Source of the DNA: CAYUVH01 sp964448135
GTDB lineage: Bacteria; Verrucomicrobiota; Verrucomicrobiia; Limisphaerales; UBA8199
Assembly: GCA_964448135.1 (NCBI GenBank)
Contig: CAYUVH010000049.1
Location: forward strand, 136,053 to 200,052
Reading direction: 5' to 3'
Length of the DNA: 64,000 nt
Shown here: positions 18,140-26,178 of the stretch, one piece after another
Layout of the letters: each line of letters begins with the position of its first letter
Position numbering within the stretch: position 1 is the stretch's first letter
The notes under the pieces: model-generated
Told to the model about the DNA's origin: nothing
Databases searched by the model: none
The model's input: only the letters and a program-made list of their open reading frames with translations
Position numbers and translations under genes: made by a program

Positions 18140-19486
18140 TCAACCCCAAACCCGGATGGGCAGGTGGGTGTCTTTCTTCCGGCGTGAAGCGGGCAGTTCC
18201 ACTTTGAAAATGCCCACGGGCTTAGTGCCTACGTTGCCGAAAAACAAATCTCCGTTGTGATCCACCGCTCCTCGCGAAACGTATTGCGCCGGTTGGGTGG
18301 GATGTTGAAGGATCGCCACCTCGCGCCGTTGCAAGGTTTTGGGATCCAGCCGCCACACCACGCCTTCGCGCGCCGGGCTGTCCGCCGGCCCCGGATTGTA
18401 AACCGGGTCCCGCCAGCGCGAAGCGACGTAATACAGTTGGCCGTCGCCGGCAAAGACCAATCCCCCGCAATGGTCCACAAATGTGTCCTGTGGAAACGTT
18501 GGGTCATGCGGTTGCGTGGCCGGCCCAAGGTCCTCCACGCGCGGCCAGTCGCCTTCGTTCAGCCAAATCCGCATGAGCCGCGGCGCGGCAATCCAACTCA
18601 CCGCGTAAACGCTCTGGCCGTCGGGGGCAGCCACGACGTCGTAGAACACGCTGTGCCAGCCCGTTTGGAATTCCGGGTTGTGCGGCAGCACGAACGGCGA
18701 ACGCTCCAACCGGTCGCGTTCTGGATCATACCGCACCAGGTGCCCGTAATCGTCCGTCGTCCACACGCGATGTTTGCGATCGAGAAACAGAGTTTGTGAG
18801 TTGATGGAACCGATCCGTCCGATATCGCGTCGCGTACGCTTCTTCGTGTCATAGAGGAAGAAGTGGTCCCGCGGATAACTGAGCGAATACAGCAGGTGCC
18901 GCTCCTCATCGTGCAACAGACAGCGGCAGCCTTCTTTCGGGAGCATCGTATCCCACCAAGCTACCTCATCTTTTTTTGTGTCGAATGCCACCAACGCGCT
19001 GCCCCGGAAACACCGCTTGGGATCGTGCCAGGAAAGCCAGGGCGAGTATGCCGGTTGATCAATGGGCGGTCCCGACAGATGCGTCGCCATGTAGAGGATA
19101 CCGTCCGACATCGAAGGTGCGAAGCTGTAGTGAATCTTGCACTGGGTCGCCCGGCCGGAATCGCCGGGGTCATTTACCATTTCATCCAACGAGAAAAGGT
19201 AATCGAGCCCGTCCTTCTTTTCGTTGTAACGGACGAGCTTCACCACGCCGCCGGGCACGCTCTCCGCGCAGGCGGCCGCGTAAATGCGCCCGTCGGGCCC
19301 GACCGAGAGCGACCAGCAGGTGTCGGCATCCGGATGCCCCGTGAACGGATACCATTTCGTCGGGTAATGGTCCTTGCCGGGCTGGCCGGCTGGTTTGTTG
19401 CCCGCGTTTGCCATGGCAGGCAATGCCACCCATGCCGCCGCCGCGCCCGCAGTGGTCGCCAGGAATTCGCGTCTTTTTAGGTTCAT
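18140..19486 (-). CDS. Tat-exported beta-propeller-like protein
   Basis: The 448-residue product opens with a twin-arginine signal (MNLKRREFLATTAGAAAAWVALPAMANA). The body has repeated blade-like segments with D-G-x-I/L-Y patterns (SLSVGPDGRIYAAACAES, SMSDGILYMATHLSG, LFLDRKHRVWTTDDYGHLVRYDPE, VAAPDGQSVYAVSW, VFAGDGQLYYVASRW, AVDHNGDLFFGNVG). This fits a multi-blade propeller; the exact family is not known to me. Tat export implies folding in the cytosol, often with a cofactor. ATG 19486 is placed at the signal start, although the frame is open much further upstream. It lies 17 bases after the stop of the small membrane protein gene and 9 bases before the cytosolic propeller gene. Confidence 0.78.
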   Translation of the reverse strand: MNLKRREFLATTAGAAAAWVALPAMANAGNKPAGQPGKDHYPTKWYPFTGHPDADTCWSLSVGPDGRIYAAACAESVPGGVVKLVRYNEKKDGLDYLFSLDEMVNDPGDSGRATQCKIHYSFAPSMSDGILYMATHLSGPPIDQPAYSPWLSWHDPKRCFRGSALVAFDTKKDEVAWWDTMLPKEGCRCLLHDEERHLLYSLSYPRDHFFLYDTKKRTRRDIGRIGSINSQTLFLDRKHRVWTTDDYGHLVRYDPERDRLERSPFVLPHNPEFQTGWHSVFYDVVAAPDGQSVYAVSWIAAPRLMRIWLNEGDWPRVEDLGPATQPHDPTFPQDTFVDHCGGLVFAGDGQLYYVASRWRDPVYNPGPADSPAREGVVWRLDPKTLQRREVAILQHPTQPAQYVSRGAVDHNGDLFFGNVGTKPVGIFKVELPASRRKKDTHLPIRVWG

Positions 19487-19503
19487 AAACGTTACGTCGA
19501 GAA

Positions 19504-20025
19504 TTACTTCGAACTTCGAGGCGCTATTGAGAATGGCACGTCCGCCGGGGTGATCTGCTTCGCCGCCGCGGGAGTATCGAAGGAGATAAGCCGGTCCTTT
19601 GGTTTTATCTCGGCGGGTGGCAGATCCAGCCAGATGCCGATATTCCGCGTGGTGGATTCCGCGTCGGCTTGAGCCAAGCGGCGGCTCGTCCCGGCAATGG
19701 CTTTGCAAAGACAGTTCTTCTCCGTGCCCTTTTGCGGTACGAGGCGCAAGGTGTAACCCTCACGAAGGCTTCCTTTTGTCAAGTAGCCGAAGACGACCGC
19801 CGTGCCTTCCCGCGCCGTCACGTATTCCACGGTGAATTCTGCGGTCGAATCGCTTCGAAGCGGCTGATAGGCCTGGCCGATGGCAGAGGACGTAGCGGCC
19901 CGGCCCCTAAACATCACGAAAAGCCCGGTTGCGAGGGCAAGCACGAGAATGAGCGCGACCATCACCGTTTTCCAACGTGTGTCCTTGAGGGAGGCCGTCC
20001 TGACTTGTTTTGTAGGCGTTGCCAT
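19504..20025 (-). CDS. Single-pass membrane protein, unknown function
   Basis: The 173-residue protein has a basic N-terminus (KQVRTASLKDTRWK), one transmembrane helix (VMVALILVLALATGLFVMF) and an outer domain of about 120 residues with one CLC motif. The outer part looks like a small beta-domain (FTVEYVTAREGTAVVFGYLTKGSLREGYTLRLVP...IGIWLDLPPAEIKPKDRLISFDTP). No family is recognised. ATG 20025 is preferred over the TTG at 20046. The gene lies 17 bases upstream of the Tat propeller gene, so it may head that operon. The outer domain could be a partner or anchor for the exported propeller, which is inference only. Confidence 0.62.
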   Translation of the reverse strand: MATPTKQVRTASLKDTRWKTVMVALILVLALATGLFVMFRGRAATSSAIGQAYQPLRSDSTAEFTVEYVTAREGTAVVFGYLTKGSLREGYTLRLVPQKGTEKNCLCKAIAGTSRRLAQADAESTTRNIGIWLDLPPAEIKPKDRLISFDTPAAAKQITPADVPFSIAPRSSK

Positions 20026-20079
20026 TTCGGCCGGCTGAGGAGTCAACGGTACTTAGAAAGGGTCGCGCGGCTGAAGGGA

Positions 20080-20508
20080 TTATTTTTTTCGTTGATAAGT
20101 CACCAGGTAGAGCTTGGTACCGGCCAGTGTCTTGAACTCCGAAGGACGTTTTTGGCCGGAGAGATCGTAACAGATCCGGAGGGTGTCCTTATCCACCTCG
20201 TAGATTGCCGGAAAGATTTTGCCCTTATTTGGGCCTTCCGTGCCCTTGACGGTCATGCTTTTCGGGGTGGTGGAGGCGTCCAACTCGAACGTCCCCTTGT
20301 CTGGCGCGCCGCCCACGGATACATCGTAGGTACCGTTGCCGAGTTTGAGGCTGATGGTCCGGAGGACCGAATCGGGCATGGGTGCGCCGCCGAGCTCGGC
20401 CTTGACCGGCTGCCAGTCGCCTTGCACCGGGGTGGTGTCGTGAGGGGCGCCGGCGAGGCTGCGGAGCAAAGAGGCGAAGAAGAGCAGGCTACAGAGAAGT
20501 TTTTTCAT
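20080..20508 (-). CDS. TIGR03067-domain exported protein
   Basis: The 142-residue protein has a signal peptide (MKKLLCSLLFFASLLRSLAGAP). Its domain runs QGDWQPVKAELGGAPMPDSVLRTISLKLGNGTYDVSVGG...KGTFELDASTTPKSMTVKGTEGPNKGKIFPAIYEVDKDTLRICYDLSGQKRPSEF. That pattern matches the TIGR03067 family, common and often multicopy in Planctomycetes and Verrucomicrobia. It looks like a lipocalin-like beta-barrel, but its function is not known. It is divergent from the sulfatase gene at 20685, with 175 bases between them that must hold both promoters. Confidence 0.78.
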   Translation of the reverse strand: MKKLLCSLLFFASLLRSLAGAPHDTTPVQGDWQPVKAELGGAPMPDSVLRTISLKLGNGTYDVSVGGAPDKGTFELDASTTPKSMTVKGTEGPNKGKIFPAIYEVDKDTLRICYDLSGQKRPSEFKTLAGTKLYLVTYQRKK

Positions 20509-20684
20509 GGCCCGTCAGTGTTGGTTTTAGGTTTGGAGCTTACACTCGCACAGTAAAGGAAACGGCGACGCACGATTGATAGTGGCAAGGGGCGTAGACG
20601 GTCAAGTTTACAACAGCCGCCTTTTGGCTGCCGGCAGCCAAGAGCAACTTGGAAAAAGCGCCCGGAGGCTGGTATTATCGCACC

Positions 20685-22151
20685 ATGACGTTCAACCGAA
20701 TGGCGTGGCTGGGAATCTGCATCGGCATGTTTTGTGAGCACGGTGTCGACGCTCCTGCGGCAGAAAAGCATCCGAACATCGTATACCTGCTCGCGGACCA
20801 ATGGCGCGCGCAGGCCACCGGTTACGCCGGTGATCCGAACGTGAAGACCCCTAATCTCGACCGGCTTGCGAAGGAGGGGGTTTACTTTTGCAATGCTGTC
20901 TCCGTGTGTCCGGTGTGCACACCCTATCGCGCGGCACTGATGACCGGGCGCTTTCCGACTTCGACGGGCATGTTTTTGAACGACGCGGCGCTACCAGCAT
21001 CCGAGGTTTGCATGGGCGATTTGCTCAAGAACGCCGGCTACACCACGGCGTATATCGGGAAGTGGCATTTGGACGGGCAGGGCAGGGAGGCGTACATTCC
21101 GCCGGAGCGCAGGCGCGGTTGGGAATACTGGAAGGGTGCGGAATGCGATCATGATTACAACAACTCCCACTACTACACGGGTGATTCGAACGAGAAGCAG
21201 TATTGGAAGGGCTACGATGCCTTCGCCCAGACGAAGGACGCCCAGCAATACATTCGCGATCATGCGAAGAGTGATCGACCTTTCGCGATCGTCATTGCCT
21301 ACGGGGAGCCGCATTTTCCGCACGGCACCGCACCCGCGCTGTACCGGGCCATGTATTCGAGCGCGGACATCAAGTTGTCACCAAATGTTCCCACCAATAT
21401 GCAGAGCCGCGCACGCACGGAGTCCCCGGGTTACTATGCGCACTGCACGGCACTGGACAAATGCTTTGGAGATTTGCTCGCGACGTTGAAGGAGACGGGC
21501 GTCGAATCGAACACGATTGTGGTCTTTACCGCCGATCACGGCGAGATGATGGGTTCGCATGGTTGCCCGCCCTGGATGAAACAGGTGCCGTGGGATGAGT
21601 CGGCGCATGTTCCCTTTCTACTCCGGTATCCGGCCGCGCAGTGTATGCGGGGAGGCGTGCTTAAGACTCCGGTGACGACGCCGGACATTCTGCCGACGCT
21701 ATTCGGACTCGCAGGCGTGGCAATTCCCAAAACCGTCGAGGGCACGGATTTGTCGAGGGTGGTGCGCACGGGGCGCGAAATGGATGCGCACGTCGCGCTT
21801 TACATGGGCGTGGCGCCATTCGGTCCGAAGGAGTTTCTCCGGGAATATCGCGGCATTCGCACCAGCCGGTTCACTTATGTAAAGGATGTCAATGGCCCCT
21901 GGCTCATGTTCGATGATCAGAAGGACCCGTACCAAATGGAGAATCTGGTGGGCGATGCCGGGTCTCGTTCCTTGCAGGAAAAGCTGAATGGAGATCTGCA
22001 GTCGGCGTTGAAGCGCATCGGCGATGATTTTCATCCTGCGCAGTGGTATATTGAAGAATGGGGCTTTGACGTAAGGCCCGATGGCGGTGTGCCGTACGGC
22101 CCGGCGGCGACAAAGGTTCAATCACCGAAACGCAAGGTTGCGGCGAAGTAA
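20685..22151 (+). CDS. Secreted type I sulfatase
   Basis: This 488-residue sulfatase probably removes sulfate esters from polysaccharides or related compounds. The formylglycine motif is CTPYRAALMTGR with Cys78 as the residue to be modified, fitting C-x-P-x-R. Metal-site segments are NIVYLLADQW near residue 31 and VFTADHGEMMGSHGCPPWMKQ. ATG 20685 opens a signal-like hydrophobic stretch (MAWLGICIGMFCE) and is preferred to the upstream TTG at 20649. The C-terminal part (MENLVGDAGSRSLQEKLNGDLQSALKRIGDDFHP) is typical of the family. A cysteine-type sulfatase needs a formylglycine-generating enzyme; no clearly active copy lies in this window. Confidence 0.88.
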   Translation: MTFNRMAWLGICIGMFCEHGVDAPAAEKHPNIVYLLADQWRAQATGYAGDPNVKTPNLDRLAKEGVYFCNAVSVCPVCTPYRAALMTGRFPTSTGMFLNDAALPASEVCMGDLLKNAGYTTAYIGKWHLDGQGREAYIPPERRRGWEYWKGAECDHDYNNSHYYTGDSNEKQYWKGYDAFAQTKDAQQYIRDHAKSDRPFAIVIAYGEPHFPHGTAPALYRAMYSSADIKLSPNVPTNMQSRARTESPGYYAHCTALDKCFGDLLATLKETGVESNTIVVFTADHGEMMGSHGCPPWMKQVPWDESAHVPFLLRYPAAQCMRGGVLKTPVTTPDILPTLFGLAGVAIPKTVEGTDLSRVVRTGREMDAHVALYMGVAPFGPKEFLREYRGIRTSRFTYVKDVNGPWLMFDDQKDPYQMENLVGDAGSRSLQEKLNGDLQSALKRIGDDFHPAQWYIEEWGFDVRPDGGVPYGPAATKVQSPKRKVAAK

Positions 22152-22493
22152 GCGTGCCAGATTCGTCGGTGAGCCGTACCCGTGAAGCAGCTTCCTTTGT
22201 CGTAGCGCTGGCCGGGGGTGTGCGGGGCGGCTGAGGGTTCTCTGTCAGGGGGAATAACCTGGCGCAACGGCCCGTTGGCCGGCTTGCGGTATCTTGAGGT
22301 GGCTGGGACAAGAAACGTGCGATAAATCCCAAAAACAGCCAAGCCCACGCCCCAACTTTGGGCGGAAGCTTATACGGAACTGACAGCCCTAGCCGGTGGT
22401 CAGGGACGCAGCGATGAAAACGAATCGACTTCATCAACCTGGCTGCCGATACGGAGGAAATCGGAGGCTAATCCCATAACCAGTGAGATTCTT
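22152..22493. other. Gene-free region upstream of gdhA
   Basis: No protein-coding gene is convincing in this 342-base stretch. A short inverted repeat (CGGCC and GGCCG around the bases CGTT, near 22279-22292) is visible. Two GGAGG-like motifs stand close together near 22456-22470, about 25-40 bases before the gdhA ATG, too far to be an ordinary ribosome-binding site. A structured leader cannot be excluded, but I recognise none. Confidence 0.35.
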
Positions 22494-23933
22494 ATGCGTG
22501 TGAAATTAAGCGACGACAAAAAGACCATGTGCGCCCCGGCTTCCCGCCTGGGTCGCAAGGGCGGCGAAATTGCCGCGAAACCTGTCGAGCCCAACGGAAA
22601 GGATGAACTGGGCGATTTCCTGGCTCAAGTCCGCCTGCGGAATCCGGCCGAGATTGAGTTTCACCAGGCCGTCAATGAAGTCGCCAAGTCGGTATGGCCG
22701 TTCATTGAAAAGAATCCGAAGTTCAAACAGGCGAAAATACTTCAGCGAATCGCCGAGCCTGAGCGGGTCATTCTTTTTCGCGTCACGTGGACGGATCGTT
22801 CGGGGAACGTGCAGATCAACCGTGGTTTCCGCGTCCAGATGAACAGCGCCATCGGCCCGTTCAAGGGCGGCTTGCGCTTTCATCCTTCGGTCACGCTGGG
22901 CACTTTGAAATTCCTGGCGTTCGAGCAGGTTTTCAAGAACGCCCTGACCACGCTGCCGATGGGCGGCGGCAAGGGCGGCTCCGACTTCGATCCCAAGGGC
23001 AAGACCGACGAGGAGGTGATGCGTTTCTGCCAGGCGTTCATGACGGAACTCAGCCGGCACATCGGGCCGGACACAGACGTACCCGCCGGCGACATCGGCG
23101 TGGGCGGACGCGAGATTGGCTACTTGTTCGGACAATACAAGAAACTGCGCAATGAATTCACCGGTGTGCTTACGGGCAAGGGCATCAATTGGAGCGGCAG
23201 CCGCATTCGCGAGGAAGCGACGGGCTACGGCCTGATATATTTCATCGAGGAAATGCTGCGGATGAAGAGCAATTCGATCAGCGGCAAGACCATCACGATC
23301 TCCGGCTCGGGCAATGTCGCCCAGTTCGCCGCGGAGAAGGCGATGATGCTGGGTGGGCGGGTGGTCACCCTCTCTGATTCGAATGGTTTCGTGCACGATC
23401 CCGAAGGTGTTAATGCCGAGAAATTGGCCTACCTCAAAGAACTCAAAAACGTCCGCCGGGGTCGCATCGAGGACTACGCCAAACAGTTTGGCTGCAAGTA
23501 TTACGAGGGGAAGCGTCCCTGGGGCATTCCCTGCCAGGTCGCGCTGCCGTGCGCCACGCAAAACGAGCTCAACGGTTCCGATGCCGAAGCGCTGGCCGGC
23601 AATGGCGTCGTCTGCGTGGGCGAAGGGGCGAACATGCCGTCCACGCCGGAAGCGGTCGAAGTATTTCTCGGCAAGCGCATCGCGTTTGGACCGGGAAAAG
23701 CAGCCAACGCCGGCGGCGTTTCCGTCAGCGGCCTGGAGATGTCGCAGAACAGCCTGCGTCTTCAATGGTCGAACGACGAAGTGGACAAGCGGCTCAGCGA
23801 CATCATGAAGGCCATCCACAACCAGTGCGTCCGCTTTGGCCAGCAGGACGGGTTCATCAACTACGTGGACGGTGCGAACATCGCTGGTTTCCGCAAAGTC
23901 GCCGAGGCCATGCTGGATCAGGGAATTGTTTAA
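22494..23933 (+). CDS. gdhA: NADP-type glutamate dehydrogenase
   Basis: The 479-residue enzyme closely follows the E. coli-type hexameric GdhA. It makes glutamate from 2-oxoglutarate and ammonia with NADPH. Landmarks are FRVTWTDRSGNVQINRGFRVQMNSAIGPFKGGLRFHPSV, the catalytic-lysine segment TTLPMGGGKGGSDFDPKG, DVPAGDIGVGGREIGYLFG, the nucleotide-binding ISGSGNVAQFAAEKA, LPCATQNEL, AEGANMPST-like VGEGANMPST, and GPGKAANAGGVSVSGLEMSQN. Homology begins near residue 36 (KDELGDFLAQV), so the first 30 or so residues, basic and lysine-rich, are an extension. A start at the in-frame ATG for residue 12 is also possible. It is the main ammonia-assimilation gene visible here. Confidence 0.93.
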   Translation: MRVKLSDDKKTMCAPASRLGRKGGEIAAKPVEPNGKDELGDFLAQVRLRNPAEIEFHQAVNEVAKSVWPFIEKNPKFKQAKILQRIAEPERVILFRVTWTDRSGNVQINRGFRVQMNSAIGPFKGGLRFHPSVTLGTLKFLAFEQVFKNALTTLPMGGGKGGSDFDPKGKTDEEVMRFCQAFMTELSRHIGPDTDVPAGDIGVGGREIGYLFGQYKKLRNEFTGVLTGKGINWSGSRIREEATGYGLIYFIEEMLRMKSNSISGKTITISGSGNVAQFAAEKAMMLGGRVVTLSDSNGFVHDPEGVNAEKLAYLKELKNVRRGRIEDYAKQFGCKYYEGKRPWGIPCQVALPCATQNELNGSDAEALAGNGVVCVGEGANMPSTPEAVEVFLGKRIAFGPGKAANAGGVSVSGLEMSQNSLRLQWSNDEVDKRLSDIMKAIHNQCVRFGQQDGFINYVDGANIAGFRKVAEAMLDQGIV

Positions 23934-24041
23934 CGCGGGCGAGCGAGCATACACGCCCCGCGTAAACCCCCCTTTCCGATTTTCGAGAGGGGTGCCCTGA
24001 TTTGGCTTCGCGTCAGTTGCTTGGTTTATTAGGCTGACGCA

Positions 24042-24578
24042 GTGGATGAGACCCCGCCCAGGCGAAAACGCCGGCTTTGGCCGTGGATTCTCGCCGGGCT
24101 GAGCCTCGTCATGGCGATTGGCATCTGGGCCCTCATGCCGTCCGATACCATCCACGAAGGGGATCGTGGCTACCGACAGATGATGCGTGACAGGAAATTG
24201 GTGGAAGTATTGCTCGCCGTCTGCAATCAACTGCCGCGCCCGCTGCGCGTTCCGCTGGCATACGTCATGGACTCGGCAAACCGCCGCTTCAAGCGGCAAT
24301 ACAACTCGCTGATGCGGACCGAATACGTCAGCGGTTTTGCCATCAATGGCGCCCGATCGACCACCAATCAACCAAAGCCGCTTTCGGCGGACGAGATCAT
24401 GGCCAGGGTTTCCCAAGCGGTTACGGACAAGCGATACAAGCCTTTCGTGTTCTATGCTCCACCTCAAGGCGTGCCAGGCCCTACGCTGCTATTTTGCCGG
24501 ACGAAGGATCTCCCCGCCTTGAAAGAGGCTTTTCGCACCAACATCATCCAACAGTTCCAGCTTGGCCCGTTGCCTTGA
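24042..24578 (+). CDS. Membrane-anchored protein of unknown function
   Basis: The 178-residue product starts at a GTG, has a basic stretch (RRKRRLWPW) and one transmembrane helix (ILAGLSLVMAIGIWAL), followed by an outer domain of about 145 residues. The domain is rich in arginine and has no motif I recognise (GYRQMMRDRKLVEVLLAVCNQLPRPLRVPLAYVMDSANRRFKRQYNSLM). It lies 108 bases after gdhA and converges with the zinc-ribbon membrane gene at 24597. A long shadow frame on the other strand overlaps it, but the hydrophobic helix after a basic N-terminus supports this strand. Confidence 0.55.
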   Translation: MDETPPRRKRRLWPWILAGLSLVMAIGIWALMPSDTIHEGDRGYRQMMRDRKLVEVLLAVCNQLPRPLRVPLAYVMDSANRRFKRQYNSLMRTEYVSGFAINGARSTTNQPKPLSADEIMARVSQAVTDKRYKPFVFYAPPQGVPGPTLLFCRTKDLPALKEAFRTNIIQQFQLGPLP

Positions 24579-24596
24579 AATGATGAATGGTTGGAT

Positions 24597-25106
24597 TTAG
24601 TGGTTGATGCCGGGGGGCGTGCGCGGCGCTCCTTTCTTTTTATCTGGCTTCACGGCCTGGTAGAACGCCAACAAAGCACAGACCGCGGTGAGACAAGCTC
24701 CCGCTCCAAAGGCGATCCGGCCGAGGCGTTGATTCCAGGCTGAAGGCAGGAAGGGTATACCGCCTCCGACGTCCCCTGGACCAAAGGCGGCGAAGAAACC
24801 CAGGCTCGCCAGGCCGGCCATGATGAGGCAACCCAGCAAGGCGGCCGGACGGCCCTTGATGTTGGTGACGAGCGTCAAACCGGCGAGAACAAAAAGGAGC
24901 CCCGCCACGACGACGGGCCAGGTAGGCTCGGAATGCGGCCGGGTCAACACGGCGACGGTTACCCCAATGCCGGACGCCATGAAAAGGATACCGAAGATCC
25001 AATTCCGCTTATTGCGGCCGGGATCCTCCGGCGACGGCGGATAATCACATTCCGGGCAGCCAACGCCGTAAAACTGTTTCCCGCATTTGCTGCATGTCTG
25101 AAGCAT
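24597..25106 (-). CDS. Zinc-ribbon multi-pass membrane protein
   Basis: The 169-residue product has an N-terminal zinc ribbon with two CxxC-type pairs (TCSKCGKQFYGVGCPEC), then a short linker and four hydrophobic helices (WIFGILFMASGIGVTVAVL, WPVVVAGLLFVLAGLTLVTNI, ALLGCLIMAGLASLGFFAAF, IAFGAGACLTAVCALLAFYQAV). ATG 25106 is preferred to the TTG at 25115. Function is unknown. The zinc ribbon at the very N-terminus suggests cytosolic metal binding or a docking element. The gene is divergent from the J-domain gene at 25277, with a shared upstream region of 170 bases. Confidence 0.66.
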   Translation of the reverse strand: MLQTCSKCGKQFYGVGCPECDYPPSPEDPGRNKRNWIFGILFMASGIGVTVAVLTRPHSEPTWPVVVAGLLFVLAGLTLVTNIKGRPAALLGCLIMAGLASLGFFAAFGPGDVGGGIPFLPSAWNQRLGRIAFGAGACLTAVCALLAFYQAVKPDKKKGAPRTPPGINH

Positions 25107-25276
25107 AGGTTGCAATCAATCCAAGGTCCGGGAATCAACCTGGCCCAGGCCCCCCGTCCTTTGTAACCGAGCTGCGGGGAAAGGGTCCAATACAACCTGG
25201 CCTCGCTTTTGGAACGGTCGGCGCGGGCAAAACCCTTGAACCGTCGTTCGTGCCGCTGCTACCTTGGGCCTGCCCA

Positions 25277-26167
25277 ATGAAGGAAGTCTCAAGGCTCATC
25301 GTCCGGTGGCTCGAGCAAAAGCGCCGCACGGATCGGGCATCGGCGATGGTGGTGGCGCTGCTGGCACTGGGAGGGGGAGTGGTCGTGTGGCTCGGGATGG
25401 CCTGCCCGATTTTTTTGCTTTTGAACACGCTTTGCGGCGGCGCCATCCTGTCGGTGGAATTGCTGGGGCTGATTGCATTGGGGCTGTCGGCGGGGATATT
25501 TGCCTGGGTCATCAAATCGAGGCGGGAGAATTGGGAGGTGACGTTGGACCCGATGGGATTTTGGATGTTCAAGGACCTGCTTTCGATCGGGCCGCGGATG
25601 TTGCTGGAGGGATTGCGGCAGGCGCGGAGACACGCGTTGCTGGGGGAATTGAATATTGCGGCCTGCGCGCACGCGCTGGCCTTCCTGGCGGAGGAGAACC
25701 GCGCGGTGACGTGGCAGAAGTTGATGGAGCATTGCCCGCAAATCACCTGGCCGCGCCTCCGGGAGCAGTTGTCGCTGTTGGAAGGGGTGCTGTTCCTGGG
25801 CGAGGACGCGGCGCGCGTGACGTTGATGGATCCGTTCCGATTGCGACTGCGCGCGATGCTGGATCGTGAACCGCGCGTGAGGCGGACCGAGCCCGCGCCT
25901 GCTCCCGCGCCGGAGCCGTCGCCGGTATTCGAACCGGAAATGCTCAGCCCGTACGAGATCCTGGGCCTGTTGCCGTCGGCTTCGGCGGCGCAGATCAAGG
26001 CCGCGTATCGGAAGCGGGTGAAAGAGTGCCATCCGGATCTCTTCGCCAACATGGATGACCGGGCGAAGGCGATGGCGGAAAAATGGACGAGGGCGCTCAA
26101 TGAAGCCTATGCGACGCTGAGCCCGCGGTCGGGTGACGCGAGAAGGAGCACAACGGCGCGGAGTTGA
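25277..26167 (+). CDS. Membrane-anchored J-domain protein
   Basis: The 296-residue protein has two hydrophobic helices near the N-terminus (AMVVALLALGGGVVVWLGMACPIFLLL and SVELLGLIALGLSAGIFAWVI), a central helical region, a proline-alanine linker (PAPAPAPEPSP) and a C-terminal J-domain. The J-domain is SPYEILGLLPSASAAQIKAAYRKRVKECHPDLFANMDDRAKAMAEKWTRALNEAYATL and keeps the HPD tripeptide needed to stimulate Hsp70. ATG 25277 is used; a GTG at 25250 would add nine residues. The arrangement resembles DjlA-like or TerB-associated J-proteins only loosely. No dnaK lies in the window. It probably recruits DnaK to the inner membrane. Confidence 0.78.
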   Translation: MKEVSRLIVRWLEQKRRTDRASAMVVALLALGGGVVVWLGMACPIFLLLNTLCGGAILSVELLGLIALGLSAGIFAWVIKSRRENWEVTLDPMGFWMFKDLLSIGPRMLLEGLRQARRHALLGELNIAACAHALAFLAEENRAVTWQKLMEHCPQITWPRLREQLSLLEGVLFLGEDAARVTLMDPFRLRLRAMLDREPRVRRTEPAPAPAPEPSPVFEPEMLSPYEILGLLPSASAAQIKAAYRKRVKECHPDLFANMDDRAKAMAEKWTRALNEAYATLSPRSGDARRSTTARS

Positions 26168-26178
26168 TGTTTCTGCAT

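Noticed and set aside
23933..23963. Possible terminator after gdhA (ACGCGGG/CCCGCGT)
   Set aside because: The stem is only seven base pairs, has a long loop of 17 bases and no T-run; support is weak.
22506..24467. Open frame of 653 codons opposite gdhA
   Set aside because: gdhA is unmistakable on the other strand, and long antisense frames are common opposite GC-rich genes. The sequence has no recognisable domain or signal.
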